Source: Bizionia paragorgiae (lineage in GTDB: Bacteria > Bacteroidota > Bacteroidia > Flavobacteriales > Flavobacteriaceae). Taken from it: 57,737 bases of DNA. A program made the translations under genes and the position numbers. The notes beneath the pieces are model-generated. The model made no database searches. It had not been told where the DNA came from and was given only the letters and a program-made list of their open reading frames with translations. Below are positions 16,985 through 26,619 of the stretch, one piece after another. Where the stretch lies: assembly GCF_900107625.1 (NCBI RefSeq), contig NZ_FNQK01000019.1, forward strand, positions 1 to 57,737, written 5' to 3'. How positions within the stretch are numbered: position 1 is the stretch's first letter; each line of letters begins with the position of its first letter.

Positions 16985-18418
16985 ATGAAAAATCTTAGCA
17001 GATTATTATTTACGTTGGCGCTTCTTGTAAGCTTCAGTAATGTAAATGCACAAGACGAAAACAACCCTTGGGCACTTAGTTTTGGTATTAACGCTATAGA
17101 CGTTTACCCTGTAGGTGGATCCGCTCCACAAGGAGACAACCTAGACGAATTATTTAACGCAGGAGATCACTGGAGTATTTTACCAGCATTATCAACTATT
17201 TCTGTGTCTAAATATGTAGGTAATAACTTCACTGTTCAAGCAGGTGGATCTATTAACAAAATCACTAAATGGGGTCAATTTGGATCTGCTAATGGTGATA
17301 TAGATGTGAAAGTTGATGATTTATCTTACTATGCTTTAGATGCAACGGTAAAATATAGCTTATCTGACTTAATTAAAATTAAAAGACTAGATCCAGCTGT
17401 TGGACTTGGTGGTGGTTATACTTGGATTGAAGAAGGTCCTTATAACAACAACAATTCAGGTGGTGATAACCTAGTAGGAGCTGGAACAATTAATGCTTCT
17501 GGAAGTCTTACTTACTGGTTTAACGATAACTTAGGTATTTTTGTTGAGTCTAAGTACAAGCATTCTTTCGAATCTTACTTAACACAACACTTCCAACACT
17601 CAGCAGGTCTTACTGTTAGATTTGGTGGAACTGACACTGACGGTGACGGAATCTACGACAAAAACGATGCGTGTCCAGAAGTATTTGGATTAGAAGCATT
17701 TAACGGTTGTCCTGATACTGATGGTGATGGAATCGAAGACAGCAAAGATGCATGTCCTAACGAACCAGGTTTAGCTGAATTAAACGGTTGTCCTGATACT
17801 GACGGTGACGGTGTAATTGACAGTGAAGATGATTGTCCTACAGTTAAAGGTCTTAAGTCTTTAAACGGATGTCCTGATGCTGATAACGATGGTGTTGCTG
17901 ACAAAGATGACAAATGTCCTAACGTAGCAGGTCCTGCTGCAAACGACGGATGTCCTTGGCCAGATACTGACGGTGACGGTGTTGCTGACAAAGATGATAA
18001 ATGTCCTAACGAAGCTGGAACTGTTGCTAACAACGGATGTCCTGAAGTAGTATTACCTACTCAAGAAGTTATGGATAAATTAAATAGCTACTCAAGAACT
18101 ATTTTATTCAACACAGGAAAATCTAACTTCCAACAACAATCTTACGAAGTATTAAAGCAAATCACGGCGATCTTAAAAGAATATCCAGATGCAAACTTCT
18201 CTTTAGAAGGTCACACTGATAGTGTTGGTGCTAAATCTTCTAACAAGTTATTATCTGAAAGAAGAGCAAACGCAGTTAGAGATTACTTAATCGCTAACGG
18301 AATTGCTGCTGATAGATTAACAGCTAAAGGTTTTGGTGAAGATTTCCCAATCGATTCTAACGCAACAAGAAACGGTAGAAAAAACAACAGACGTACAGAT
18401 ATTAAACTTGTAAAATAA
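16985..18418 (+). CDS. OmpA family porin with thrombospondin type 3 repeats
   Basis: This 477-residue outer-membrane protein resembles the abundant flavobacterial OmpA/P60 proteins. A signal peptide ([22 protein letters not shown], cleaved before QDEN) precedes an N-terminal beta-barrel of about 190 residues. Five calcium-binding DxDxDG-type repeats with paired cysteines follow. The C-terminal peptidoglycan-binding OmpA domain has [32 protein letters not shown] and [11 protein letters not shown] chose the ATG at 16985 over a TTG six bases upstream because it gives a normal signal peptide. Its own promoter and a strong terminator make it a single-gene unit between the AddA- and AddB-like genes. 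Confidence 0.95.
   Translation: MKNLSRLLFTLALLVSFSNVNAQDENNPWALSFGINAIDVYPVGGSAPQGDNLDELFNAGDHWSILPALSTISVSKYVGNNFTVQAGGSINKITKWGQFGSANGDIDVKVDDLSYYALDATVKYSLSDLIKIKRLDPAVGLGGGYTWIEEGPYNNNNSGGDNLVGAGTINASGSLTYWFNDNLGIFVESKYKHSFESYLTQHFQHSAGLTVRFGGTDTDGDGIYDKNDACPEVFGLEAFNGCPDTDGDGIEDSKDACPNEPGLAELNGCPDTDGDGVIDSEDDCPTVKGLKSLNGCPDADNDGVADKDDKCPNVAGPAANDGCPWPDTDGDGVADKDDKCPNEAGTVANNGCPEVVLPTQEVMDKLNSYSRTILFNTGKSNFQQQSYEVLKQITAILKEYPDANFSLEGHTDSVGAKSSNKLLSERRANAVRDYLIANGIAADRLTAKGFGEDFPIDSNATRNGRKNNRRTDIKLVK
17633..18043 (+). repeat. Array of five thrombospondin type 3 calcium-binding repeats
   Basis: Imperfect in-frame repeats of about 75-87 bp each encode a D-x-D-x-D-G calcium loop, a D-x-C-P segment and an N-G-C-P end. 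The DNA repeats GATACTGACGGTGACGG-like blocks, so the array is a likely site of recombination and length variation. Confidence 0.85.
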
Positions 18419-18447
18419 GTTTATCTTACATTCTCAATAAGTTTTAG

Positions 18448-18479
18448 AAAAAACGCTTCGGTTATCCGAAGCGTTTTTT
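18448..18479 (+). terminator. Intrinsic terminator after the OmpA gene
   Basis: AAAAAACGCTTCGG (18448-18461) pairs with CCGAAGCGTTTTTT (18466-18479) across a TTAT loop and leads into a T-rich tract. It ends 12 bp before the AddB-like start, so that gene's promoter must overlap the region or lie upstream. Confidence 0.88.
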
Positions 18480-18490
18480 ATTTTTATACT

Positions 18491-21241
18491 ATGAAGAGTT
18501 TTATTTTTGACGTATTACATAGCTTACATAATAAAGGAGCAGATTTCTCAAATCTCACGTTTATATTACCTAGCAAAAGAGCTGGTGTATTTTTAAGACA
18601 AGAGCTTTCTACCATCGTAGAGAAAGCCCTATTTTCTCCCGAGATCCTAAGTATCGAAGAGTTTATAGAAGACCTTGCCGAACTAAAAACAATTAGCAAT
18701 ACAGAGCTGCTATTTGAATTCTATAACAGCTACCTAGAGCTTACACCAAAAGAAGACAGAGAAACTTTTGAATCATTCTCGAAATGGGCGCAAATCCTTC
18801 TCCAAGATTTTAATGAAATTGATCGCTACCTCATTCCGCAAAATCAGATTTTTGATTACCTAAGCGCAATTAAAAAATTAGACCACTGGTCGCTAGATCC
18901 TGAGAAAACAGAATTCGTAAGTAACTACCTTAAATTTTGGGATAAATTAAAAGTTTATTACAAACATTTTAGCAACGCCTTGCTTGCTAAACATTCAGGG
19001 TATCAAGGTTTAGTATACCGAGAAGCGGCAAATAAAATTGAGTCGTACTGCAAAACTAACCCTAACAAACCCCATATATTTCTAGGATTTAATGCATTAA
19101 ATACTGCAGAAGAAACTATAATTCAGAATTTGTTGACCGAGAATATGGCAGAGATTTTTTGGGATATAGATAGTACATTCCTAGAAAACCCTATCCACGA
19201 TGCCGCCCTATTTACTAGAAAACATAAAAACGAGTGGCCTTATTTTAAAACCAATCCATTTCAATGGATAACCGAAAACTATAAAAAGGAAAAAAACATC
19301 ACGCTCTATGGTGTACCTAAAAATATTGGTCAAGCTAAAACGGTAGGGTCCATTTTAAATACTATACGTACAAATAACCCATCGTTAAAAAGTACAGCTG
19401 TCGTATTAGGCGACGAAAATTTACTGATACCTGTACTCAACTCGATTCCTAAAGACATAGAAGCTCTGAATATAACTATGGGATTTCCTCTGCAATCCAT
19501 TCCCTTGGCTTCCCTATTCGAACTCCTATTCACCATTCATAAAAAAGGACAATCTACCTTTTATTATAAAGATGTTATTAGTGTTTTATCTCATCAATTT
19601 ATAAAACCACTTTTCGAAACCGAAGACAACAATGAGGCCTCTATAATTAGCGATGCCATCAAAACAAACAACCTTGTATACTTAACACTAAACGATTTAA
19701 AAACCTATAGTGAAAACCCTGTTTTAACAACCTTATTTTCAAATTGGAAAAACAATTCACAACTGGCAATAAGCAATTGTTTTGCTATCATTACAGTAAT
19801 TAAGGAACAGCTTTCAAAAAACAAAAGCAACAACCTGCTTCCATTAGAATATGTGTTTCGTTTTAACAGCCTTTTTAATGAACTTTACCGTTTAAACGAA
19901 AGCTATAATCATATCAAAGATATTTCAGCCTTATTTAGCATCTATAATGAGCTATTAAGCTCCGAAACTTTAGACTTTCAAGGAGAACCACTGCAGGGCT
20001 TACAAGTCATGGGAATGCTAGAGTCGCGTGTATTAGATTTTGAAACCGTCATATTAACCTCGGTGAATGAGGGAATTTTACCATCGGGAAAAAGTAATAA
20101 TTCGTTTATTCCTTTTGATGTGAAAATCGAAAATAACCTACCTACATATAAAGAAAAAGACGCCGTATACACCTATCACTTTTACAGGTTATTACAGCGT
20201 GCTAAAAACATATACATTCTTTATAATACGCAAGCAGACGCTTTAACAGGTGGTGAAAAAAGTAGATTTATTAATCAATTACAACTGGAAAATATTCATA
20301 CTATTAATCATCAAATAGTAGTTCCACAAGTACCCACATTAGACCTGAGTTTAAAAGAAATATTAAAAACAGATAGCGCCATACTTAAACTTAAAGATTT
20401 GGCTGCTTATGGTTTTTCACCTTCCTCTCTAACGAGCTACATGAGAAACCCTTTAGACTTTTATTATCAAAAACTATTAGGTATTAAAGATCTTGAAGAT
20501 GTAGAAGAAACGGTAGCCGCAAACACATTAGGTACCGTCGTTCACGATACTTTGGAAGCCTTATACACCCCCTATAAAAACCAACTACTAACGGTTGAAC
20601 ACATTAAAGAAATGAAATCTAAAATTGAGGATTTAATTACTCATTTCTTTACACTTCAATACAAAGAAGGCGATATTACAAAAGGTAAAAACCTCATCAT
20701 TTTTGAAATCGCAAAACGCTATGTCCTAAATTTTTTAAACCTTGAAATTAAAGACCTAAAACAAGGTAATAGCATAAAAATAATCGCTCTAGAACAAAAA
20801 AGTGAAATTCCAATTCATATTCCTGAGCTCGGTTTTAAAATTGCCTTACGAGGTACCGTAGATCGTGTGGACGAATACAATGGCATAACGCGAATAATCG
20901 ATTATAAAACGGGTAAGGTTAACCCTAATGAAGTGACCATCCAAGACTGGGTAGACATTACTACCGATTATAAAAAATTTAGTAAAAGTTTTCAAATCTT
21001 AACTTATGCTTATATGATGCATGCCCAGAAACCCTTAGAGTTCCCGGTAGAAGCAGGTATTATTTCATTTAAAAACTTAAGTGCTGGTGTCATGCAATTT
21101 GGAGTTAAAGCTTCATCATATGCTCGAACAAAAGACACTAAAATCACTCAAAACACACTAGATGAATTCGAAAAAGAGCTTAAAAAGCTGATTATAGAAA
21201 TATGCAATCCTGCAATTCCGTTTATTGAAAAAGAAGTGTAA
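18491..21241 (+). CDS. AddB-like PD-(D/E)XK nuclease/inactive helicase
   Basis: This 916-residue protein starts with a degenerate helicase region. FILPSKRAGVFLRQEL lies where AddB proteins keep a remnant nucleotide-binding motif. A central helicase-like part follows, with the AddB/RecB motif LQGLQVMGMLESRVLDF. A RecB-family nuclease domain is C-terminal (LRGTVDRVDEY then IIDYKTGKV, about 785-810). It is the probable partner of the AddA-like protein at 12353. In characterised AddB proteins the nuclease is framed by cysteines that hold an iron-sulphur cluster, with a CP in the SSLxxYxxCPxxF block. Here that block reads SSLTSYMRNPLDFYYQ, so the cysteine is missing. It is followed 2 bp later by a hydrolase gene. 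Confidence 0.88.
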   Translation: MKSFIFDVLHSLHNKGADFSNLTFILPSKRAGVFLRQELSTIVEKALFSPEILSIEEFIEDLAELKTISNTELLFEFYNSYLELTPKEDRETFESFSKWAQILLQDFNEIDRYLIPQNQIFDYLSAIKKLDHWSLDPEKTEFVSNYLKFWDKLKVYYKHFSNALLAKHSGYQGLVYREAANKIESYCKTNPNKPHIFLGFNALNTAEETIIQNLLTENMAEIFWDIDSTFLENPIHDAALFTRKHKNEWPYFKTNPFQWITENYKKEKNITLYGVPKNIGQAKTVGSILNTIRTNNPSLKSTAVVLGDENLLIPVLNSIPKDIEALNITMGFPLQSIPLASLFELLFTIHKKGQSTFYYKDVISVLSHQFIKPLFETEDNNEASIISDAIKTNNLVYLTLNDLKTYSENPVLTTLFSNWKNNSQLAISNCFAIITVIKEQLSKNKSNNLLPLEYVFRFNSLFNELYRLNESYNHIKDISALFSIYNELLSSETLDFQGEPLQGLQVMGMLESRVLDFETVILTSVNEGILPSGKSNNSFIPFDVKIENNLPTYKEKDAVYTYHFYRLLQRAKNIYILYNTQADALTGGEKSRFINQLQLENIHTINHQIVVPQVPTLDLSLKEILKTDSAILKLKDLAAYGFSPSSLTSYMRNPLDFYYQKLLGIKDLEDVEETVAANTLGTVVHDTLEALYTPYKNQLLTVEHIKEMKSKIEDLITHFFTLQYKEGDITKGKNLIIFEIAKRYVLNFLNLEIKDLKQGNSIKIIALEQKSEIPIHIPELGFKIALRGTVDRVDEYNGITRIIDYKTGKVNPNEVTIQDWVDITTDYKKFSKSFQILTYAYMMHAQKPLEFPVEAGIISFKNLSAGVMQFGVKASSYARTKDTKITQNTLDEFEKELKKLIIEICNPAIPFIEKEV

Positions 21242-21243
21242 TA

Positions 21244-22086
21244 ATGATTAAAAAAAATCAAATTTTATACAGAACGGATAAAAAACCGATAGTTTATGAC
21301 CTCTTTTATAACCCTACAAAAAACAAAAAGCCTTTGGTTATATTTTGTCATGGTTATAAGGGTTTTAAAGATTGGGGAGCTTGGAATTTAGTTGCTGAGC
21401 ATTTTATGAACGCCGATTTGTTTTTTGTAAAGTTTAACTTCTCTCATAACGGCGGAACACTAGAGCAACCAATAGACTTTCCGGATTTGGACGCTTTTGC
21501 AGAAAACAACTACACTAAAGAATTAGAGGATTTAGAAGCTGTACTCACGTTATTCACTCAAAAAAAACATCCGTATACCTCAGAAATCGACAGTAATAAC
21601 ATCACTGTAATCGGTCATTCTCGTGCAGGTGGAATTTCAATCATTAAAGCTTCAGAGCATAAAAAAATAACAAAACTCATCACATGGGCAAGCATCTGCG
21701 ATTTCGGTAAACGTAGCACCACTATAGGCGATCTTCAACAATGGAAAAAGGATGGTGTTAAATTTGTTTTAAACGGCAGAACCAAACAGCAAATGCCACA
21801 TAACATTCAACTGTATCATGATTATAAGGCGAACGAAAAACGACTAGATATAGAGTCCGCAGAAAAATCACTGCGTATTCCCCACCTTATTATTCATGCC
21901 AAAAACGACCCTTCTATCAGTTTTAAAGAAGCCGAACAACTTACCCAATGGAACACGGATAGTAAACTAATAGACATCCCAAATAGCGACCATGTATTTG
22001 GAGCTAAACACCCCTGGGAAAAAAACGAACTTCCTGAAGCTCTTTTAGATGTCGTCACACACAGTATTCAGTTTATAAATAGCTAA
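21244..22086 (+). CDS. Alpha/beta hydrolase
   Basis: This 280-residue cytosolic hydrolase has the oxyanion segment IFCHGYKGFKDWG, the nucleophile elbow VIGHSRAGG (G-x-S-x-G), a late acid in HAKNDPSISF and the catalytic histidine in IPNSDHVFGAKHPW, so the triad is complete. It resembles serine aminopeptidase/dienelactone hydrolase-type proteins; the substrate is unknown. It starts 3 bp after the AddB-like stop and is presumably co-transcribed. Its stop lies only 4 bp from that of the convergent halogenase-like gene, so there is no room for a separate terminator at this edge of the pigment cluster. Confidence 0.87.
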   Translation: MIKKNQILYRTDKKPIVYDLFYNPTKNKKPLVIFCHGYKGFKDWGAWNLVAEHFMNADLFFVKFNFSHNGGTLEQPIDFPDLDAFAENNYTKELEDLEAVLTLFTQKKHPYTSEIDSNNITVIGHSRAGGISIIKASEHKKITKLITWASICDFGKRSTTIGDLQQWKKDGVKFVLNGRTKQQMPHNIQLYHDYKANEKRLDIESAEKSLRIPHLIIHAKNDPSISFKEAEQLTQWNTDSKLIDIPNSDHVFGAKHPWEKNELPEALLDVVTHSIQFINS

Positions 22087-22090
22087 TTCT

Positions 22091-23344
22091 TTATTTAGAT
22101 TGAGCATCACGCTCTTCTTCCATAGCTATTAAGTAAGCCAAGGACTTCACCAAGCGGTCGTGTTTGCTAACAAACGGATTACTCTTATCCCAAACATATC
22201 CTGCCAATACAGCACAAATTTGTTCTTTATTTGCCTTGTTTTCTGGTTGATGAAAAAATAGAGTTTGTAAGTTTCCAGTGTACCACTCTTTTACATAGGT
22301 TGAAAACACGGAAACACCAGATTTTATATAATCAGAATAATCGACCTCCCAATCCACCTGTTCATTATTTAATTCCTTAACGATTAATTTGGAAGCTAAT
22401 AATGCCGACTCTGTTGCAAAGGTTACTCCAGACGAAAACACAGGATCTAAAAACTCAGCACTATTTCCTGTAAGCGCATAGCCTTTACCATATAGTTGCT
22501 TAACCGCTTTAGAGTAATTTTTAATTTCTTTAGGCGCAAAAAGCAAAGGAGAATCTTTAAACCTTTCAGCATAATGATCTGATAATTTAAGCATTTCGTT
22601 AAAGCGTTCCGAAGGCGTTCCTTTAAACGATTCGATAAAATCTATCGGCCCCACAAAACCTATACTGGTATTACCATTAGAAAAGGGAATCACCCACAAC
22701 CAAGATTCGGTATTAATAATATCGAAGGTTATTAAAGTCCCCTCCTTACCTTCCGGCCTATTAGTATCTTTAACATGTGTAAATAATGACGCGTGTTTGC
22801 CCAAACTTGACGGTTTGTCTAAATCTAATAATCGCGGTAAAACGCGACCGTAGCCACTAGAATCAATAATAAATTTCGCATGAATGCTATACTGCTCTCC
22901 ATCCTTATTTTTTACGGTCGTTTTAGACGTCCCATCGCTATCAAAAACCACATCAACCACCTCATTTTCAAAGGCAATATCCACACCTTTTCGTTCAAGC
23001 TCATCGGTTAATAACTTATCAAAATCGGCTCTCGGTAACTGCCATGTCCAATCCCAACCTTTGGTAAACTTCTCTTTAAAATCGAACTCACAAACGGCAT
23101 CTCCTTTAATAAAACGCGCACCTGTTTTCACTTCAAAATCAGCTTGTTTTATAGCGTCTAATAAACCCACCTCATCAAAATGATCCATACATCTAGGAAT
23201 TAGACTCTCGCCAATTACAAAACGTGGAAACTTGCTTTTTTCCACTACTTTTATGGATAAGCCTTGATTAAAAAGATGTGCAGCAGCAACGCTACCTGAA
23301 GGTCCCGCTCCAATTATTAAAACATCGATAGTAATATCGTCCAT
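22091..23344 (-). CDS. FAD-dependent monooxygenase, flavin-halogenase-like
   Basis: This 417-residue protein has the FAD Rossmann motif VLIIGAGPSGSVAA (GxGxxG) at residues 8-21 and GESLIP at 45-50. WLWVIP at 215-220 fits the WxWxIP pattern that separates flavin-dependent halogenases from ordinary monooxygenases. FLDPVFSSGVTFA at about 298-310 fits a further halogenase block. K73 in VKTGARF may be the lysine that handles hypochlorous acid. Halogenases of this kind can chlorinate phenolic rings, and some flexirubins are chlorinated. The gene is divergent from the pigment operon across 101 bp. A related hydroxylase or geranylgeranyl reductase-type function cannot be excluded. Confidence 0.8.
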   Translation of the reverse strand: MDDITIDVLIIGAGPSGSVAAAHLFNQGLSIKVVEKSKFPRFVIGESLIPRCMDHFDEVGLLDAIKQADFEVKTGARFIKGDAVCEFDFKEKFTKGWDWTWQLPRADFDKLLTDELERKGVDIAFENEVVDVVFDSDGTSKTTVKNKDGEQYSIHAKFIIDSSGYGRVLPRLLDLDKPSSLGKHASLFTHVKDTNRPEGKEGTLITFDIINTESWLWVIPFSNGNTSIGFVGPIDFIESFKGTPSERFNEMLKLSDHYAERFKDSPLLFAPKEIKNYSKAVKQLYGKGYALTGNSAEFLDPVFSSGVTFATESALLASKLIVKELNNEQVDWEVDYSDYIKSGVSVFSTYVKEWYTGNLQTLFFHQPENKANKEQICAVLAGYVWDKSNPFVSKHDRLVKSLAYLIAMEEERDAQSK

Positions 23345-23386
23345 TGCTATTTAGTATAGAATCATTAATTATCATAAATTTACAAC

Positions 23387-23394
23387 CAAAAATA
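23387..23394 (-). promoter_or_regulatory. Candidate -7 box for the halogenase-like gene
   Basis: CAAAAATA reads TATTTTTG on the minus strand, 42 bp upstream of the ATG, in the 101-bp gap that must also contain the promoter of the divergent pigment operon. No clear -33 box was seen for either direction. Confidence 0.35.
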
Positions 23395-23445
23395 ACTACT
23401 TTGCGATAGGTAATTACATTATAATTAATATTCTTGATAAAATAG

Positions 23446-24969
23446 ATGCTCACACTAAAGGGAAATTTAACTATAGAAGACTTTAAATCGGTAATTTTTG
23501 ATCGTAAAACCATTAAAATAGACGATTCGGTTTATCAAACTGTAGAACAAAGTTTTAATTTTCTTAGAGAATTTTCGGCTAATAAGGTGATATATGGAGT
23601 TAATACGGGTTTCGGACCCATGGCACAGTATAAAATTGCTGATGCTGATCGCAAGGAACTACAGTACAACCTGATTAGAAGTCATGCCTCTGGGACTGGA
23701 AATCCGATACCAGAAGCCTATGTAAAAGCCAGTATGCTTGCACGATTAAACACCTTGTCTCTAGGATATTCGGGTGTTCATAAGTCGGCAATCACATTAA
23801 TGACTAGCCTAATAAACAAAAACATTACTCCGTTAATTTTCGAACATGGTGGTGTTGGGGCTAGTGGTGATTTAGTACAATTAGCGCATTTAGCATTGGT
23901 TTTAATTGGTGAAGGTGAAGTCTTTTATAAGGGCAAACGTCTTAGCACTGCCGCTGTATTTAAAGCAGAGGGTCTAAAACCAATGCAAATAGAATTACGA
24001 GAAGGCTTAGCTTTAATGAATGGCACATCGGTAATGACGGGAATCGGGATGGTAAATACCATAAACACCAACACCCTATTAAACTGGGTGGTTACGGCCT
24101 CCTCTGCCATTAATGAAATTGTTGAAGCCTACGATGATCATTTATCTCTCGAGTTAAACAACTCTAAAAAACATAACGGTCAGCACACCATAGCACAATT
24201 AATGCGCGCACATTTAAAAGATAGTAAATTAACTCGCAAACGCGAACATCATTTATATAAAGCGCATCATTCTGAAGACGATGTATTTACCGATAAAGTA
24301 CAGGAATACTATTCGTTACGATGTGTGCCACAAATATTAGGTCCCGTTTTAGACACCCTTAATACCGTAGAGTCGGTATTAACCGACGAGGTAAATTCTG
24401 CTAACGACAATCCTATTACGGACGTCAAAACTAAGAGCGTTTATCACGGTGGAAATTTTCATGGGGATTATGTTGCTTTAGAAATGGATAAGCTTAAGAT
24501 TGTAGTAACTAAAATGAGTATGCTCGCAGAGCGGCAGTTAAACTACCTTTTAAACCCGAATCTAAACAACAAACTTCCAGCGTTTGTAAACCTTGGGAAA
24601 TTAGGGTTAAATTTTGGAATGCAAGGCGTACAGTTTACTGCCACTTCAACGACTGCCGAAAATCAAATGCTTTCAAACCCAATGTACGTGCATAGTATTC
24701 CTAACAACAACGATAATCAAGATATTGTTAGCATGGGAACCAATGCGGCTTTAACTACCAAAAAAGTCATTGAAAATGCTTTCGAAGTGGTAGCCATAGA
24801 ATTAATTACCATTGTTCAAGCTATAGAATACTTAGGGATTCAAAACGAGGTCTCTTCTAAAACACAGACCTTATACACCCAAATACGCGAACGCGTTCCT
24901 GTATTCTCAAAAGACCCGGTAATGTATCCTTATGTTAATGCAGTCAAAGAATTTATAATGAAACCCTAA
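23446..24969 (+). CDS. Aromatic amino acid ammonia-lyase, probable tyrosine ammonia-lyase
   Basis: This 507-residue HAL/PAL/TAL-family enzyme has the self-forming MIO cofactor from A139-S140-G141 in GGVGASGDLVQLAH. VIYGVNTGFGPMAQY and the C-terminal NNNDNQDIVSMGTN are classic family blocks. From memory, it is very close to the characterised tyrosine ammonia-lyase of Flavobacterium johnsoniae over its full length (same motifs, 506 residues there). It would deaminate tyrosine to 4-coumarate, the starter of aryl polyenes and flexirubins. It is the first gene of the 19-gene pigment operon, which supports TAL over histidine degradation: no hutU, hutI or hutG is nearby. Confidence 0.92.
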   Translation: MLTLKGNLTIEDFKSVIFDRKTIKIDDSVYQTVEQSFNFLREFSANKVIYGVNTGFGPMAQYKIADADRKELQYNLIRSHASGTGNPIPEAYVKASMLARLNTLSLGYSGVHKSAITLMTSLINKNITPLIFEHGGVGASGDLVQLAHLALVLIGEGEVFYKGKRLSTAAVFKAEGLKPMQIELREGLALMNGTSVMTGIGMVNTINTNTLLNWVVTASSAINEIVEAYDDHLSLELNNSKKHNGQHTIAQLMRAHLKDSKLTRKREHHLYKAHHSEDDVFTDKVQEYYSLRCVPQILGPVLDTLNTVESVLTDEVNSANDNPITDVKTKSVYHGGNFHGDYVALEMDKLKIVVTKMSMLAERQLNYLLNPNLNNKLPAFVNLGKLGLNFGMQGVQFTATSTTAENQMLSNPMYVHSIPNNNDNQDIVSMGTNAALTTKKVIENAFEVVAIELITIVQAIEYLGIQNEVSSKTQTLYTQIRERVPVFSKDPVMYPYVNAVKEFIMKP

Positions 24970-24984
24970 AGATTCCTTTAAATA

Positions 24985-25713
24985 ATGAAATACGCTTTAG
25001 TAACTGGAGGATCTCGAGGCATTGGCAAAGCCATTTGCCTACAATTAGCTCAAGACTCTGAATACCATATTCTAATTAATTACAACACGAATAAAGAAGC
25101 TGCTTTAGAAACGTTAAATGCTATTGCTGCATTAGGGGGAAAAGCTAGTCTCTTACCATTTGATGTCACCAATTACGAATCGGTAAAATCGGCTCTGGAC
25201 CAATGGAAGGCCAATAACGACAATGGCGTGATTGAGGTATTAGTCAATAATGCTGGTATTACTAAAGACCAGTTGTTTTTATGGTTATCACCCAACGATT
25301 GGTCTCAAGTAATTAACACCTCGGTTAATGGGTTTTATAATGTTACCCACAATCTCATTCAGGACATGTTACTTAATAAATTCGGACGTATTATTAATAT
25401 GGTATCGGTATCGGGATTAAAAGGAACGCCTGGGCAGGTCAATTATTCTGCTGCTAAGGGCGCTGTAATTGCTGCTACAAAAGCCCTAGCACAAGAAGTT
25501 GCAAAGAAAAACATCACGGTAAATGCCGTTGCCCCAGGGTTTATTAAATCGGATATGACCTCTCACTTGGACGAAAAAGAGCTCAGAAAAACCATTCCAG
25601 CTCATCGGTTTGGCGATCCTGAAGAAGTGGCGCATTTAGTGTCATTTTTAGCTTCCAAAAAAGCGTCTTATATTACCGGAGAAACCATAAGTATTAACGG
25701 GGGCATCTACTAA
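24985..25713 (+). CDS. 3-oxoacyl-ACP reductase (FabG-like SDR), aryl polyene pathway
   Basis: This 242-residue short-chain dehydrogenase has the NADPH motif TGGSRGIG (7-14), NNAG at 88-91 and the catalytic Tyr-Lys pair Y154/K158 in NYSAAKGAV. It ends with the family tail YITGETISINGG. It should reduce the beta-keto group after each condensation of the polyene chain, a role known for ketoreductases of aryl polyene clusters. It follows the ammonia-lyase by 15 bp. A dedicated enzyme inside the cluster argues for this role rather than primary fatty acid synthesis. Confidence 0.92.
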   Translation: MKYALVTGGSRGIGKAICLQLAQDSEYHILINYNTNKEAALETLNAIAALGGKASLLPFDVTNYESVKSALDQWKANNDNGVIEVLVNNAGITKDQLFLWLSPNDWSQVINTSVNGFYNVTHNLIQDMLLNKFGRIINMVSVSGLKGTPGQVNYSAAKGAVIAATKALAQEVAKKNITVNAVAPGFIKSDMTSHLDEKELRKTIPAHRFGDPEEVAHLVSFLASKKASYITGETISINGGIY

Positions 25714-25736
25714 AATACATTTAAAAAAAATTAAGA

Positions 25737-26618
25737 ATGGCAGCAGAATGGGATGGTAAATCCAGAGGAACCGTATTTGGTTTTAAAGTATTTATCTTTT
25801 TTATTAAAAATTTCGGGATTAATGCAGCCTACGCATTAATGCATCTCCCTGTGCCTTATTTTTGTTTATTCTCTAGAAAAAACGTCCGTGGCCTCTACTA
25901 TTATTTCAATAAAAGATTAAAATATTCCTGGTTTAAAAGCTCAGTTAGTATTTACAAAACCTATTTTGTTTTCGGACAAACACTAATTGATAAAGTCGCT
26001 ATCTCTGCTGGTTTACGAAAAAATTACACCTATGAATTTGATGGCGAACACCTTATTGAAGACGTTTTAGCTTTAAAAAAAGGAGGAATCCTAATCAGTG
26101 CTCATATCGGCAATTTCGAATTGGCACAATTTTTTTTTAGAGAGCGTTTAGCAGACCAGTCTATTAGCATTGTTATCACCGATCAAGACCACCAAGAAAT
26201 TAAAGAGTATCTCGATCAGTTTCTTAAAAAAAGTGAGATGAATTTTATTGTTGTAAAGGATGATATGTCTCATATTTTTGAAATCAATGCAGCCTTAGCC
26301 CAAAACAGAATCATTTGTATTTCTGGAGACCGCTATTTAGAAAACAATAAATGTATGGAAGAGGAATTGCTTGGTAAAACAGCCAAATTCCCAATGGGCC
26401 CTTTTCTATTAGGGAGCCGCCTAAAAGTACCTGTACTTTTTGTTTACGTTTTACGGGAACCTAAAAAGCACTACCATTTGTATGCTAGACGCGTCGAGGT
26501 TAAAGCACGCGATGCTCAAGACCTCCTAAAAAAATACACAACTACATTAGAATCATTTATAAAGAAATACCCTTTACAATGGTTTAACTTTTATGATTTT
26601 TGGGATGACGTTAAATAA
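25737..26618 (+). CDS. LpxL/HtrB-like lysophospholipid acyltransferase
   Basis: This 293-residue inner-membrane-associated acyltransferase has a hydrophobic N-terminal segment (VFIFFIKNFGINAAYALM) and the catalytic HxxxxE at 123-128 (HIGNFE). It is followed by a GDR motif (SGDRY) and the substrate-side FPMGPFLLG. Late acyltransferases of lipid A have the same plan. In aryl polyene clusters such enzymes are thought to move the finished polyene, or a fatty acyl chain, onto a lipid acceptor. It lies 23 bp after fabG, and its stop is 1 bp before the next start. Confidence 0.87.
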   Translation: MAAEWDGKSRGTVFGFKVFIFFIKNFGINAAYALMHLPVPYFCLFSRKNVRGLYYYFNKRLKYSWFKSSVSIYKTYFVFGQTLIDKVAISAGLRKNYTYEFDGEHLIEDVLALKKGGILISAHIGNFELAQFFFRERLADQSISIVITDQDHQEIKEYLDQFLKKSEMNFIVVKDDMSHIFEINAALAQNRIICISGDRYLENNKCMEEELLGKTAKFPMGPFLLGSRLKVPVLFVYVLREPKKHYHLYARRVEVKARDAQDLLKKYTTTLESFIKKYPLQWFNFYDFWDDVK

Positions 26619-26619
26619 G

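Noticed and set aside
17653-18033. Minus-strand reading frame across the OmpA calcium-repeat region
   Set aside because: It is a low-complexity shadow of the D-G-D-G repeats on the plus strand.
23446-24969. Histidine ammonia-lyase for histidine degradation
   Set aside because: No other hut genes are nearby, the gene leads the pigment operon, and the protein closely resembles the flavobacterial tyrosine ammonia-lyase I recall.
26593-26619. Upstream start for the hotdog dehydratase
   Set aside because: It would overlap the acyltransferase by 26 bp and add an unconserved leader; the ATG at 26620 gives the normal family start.
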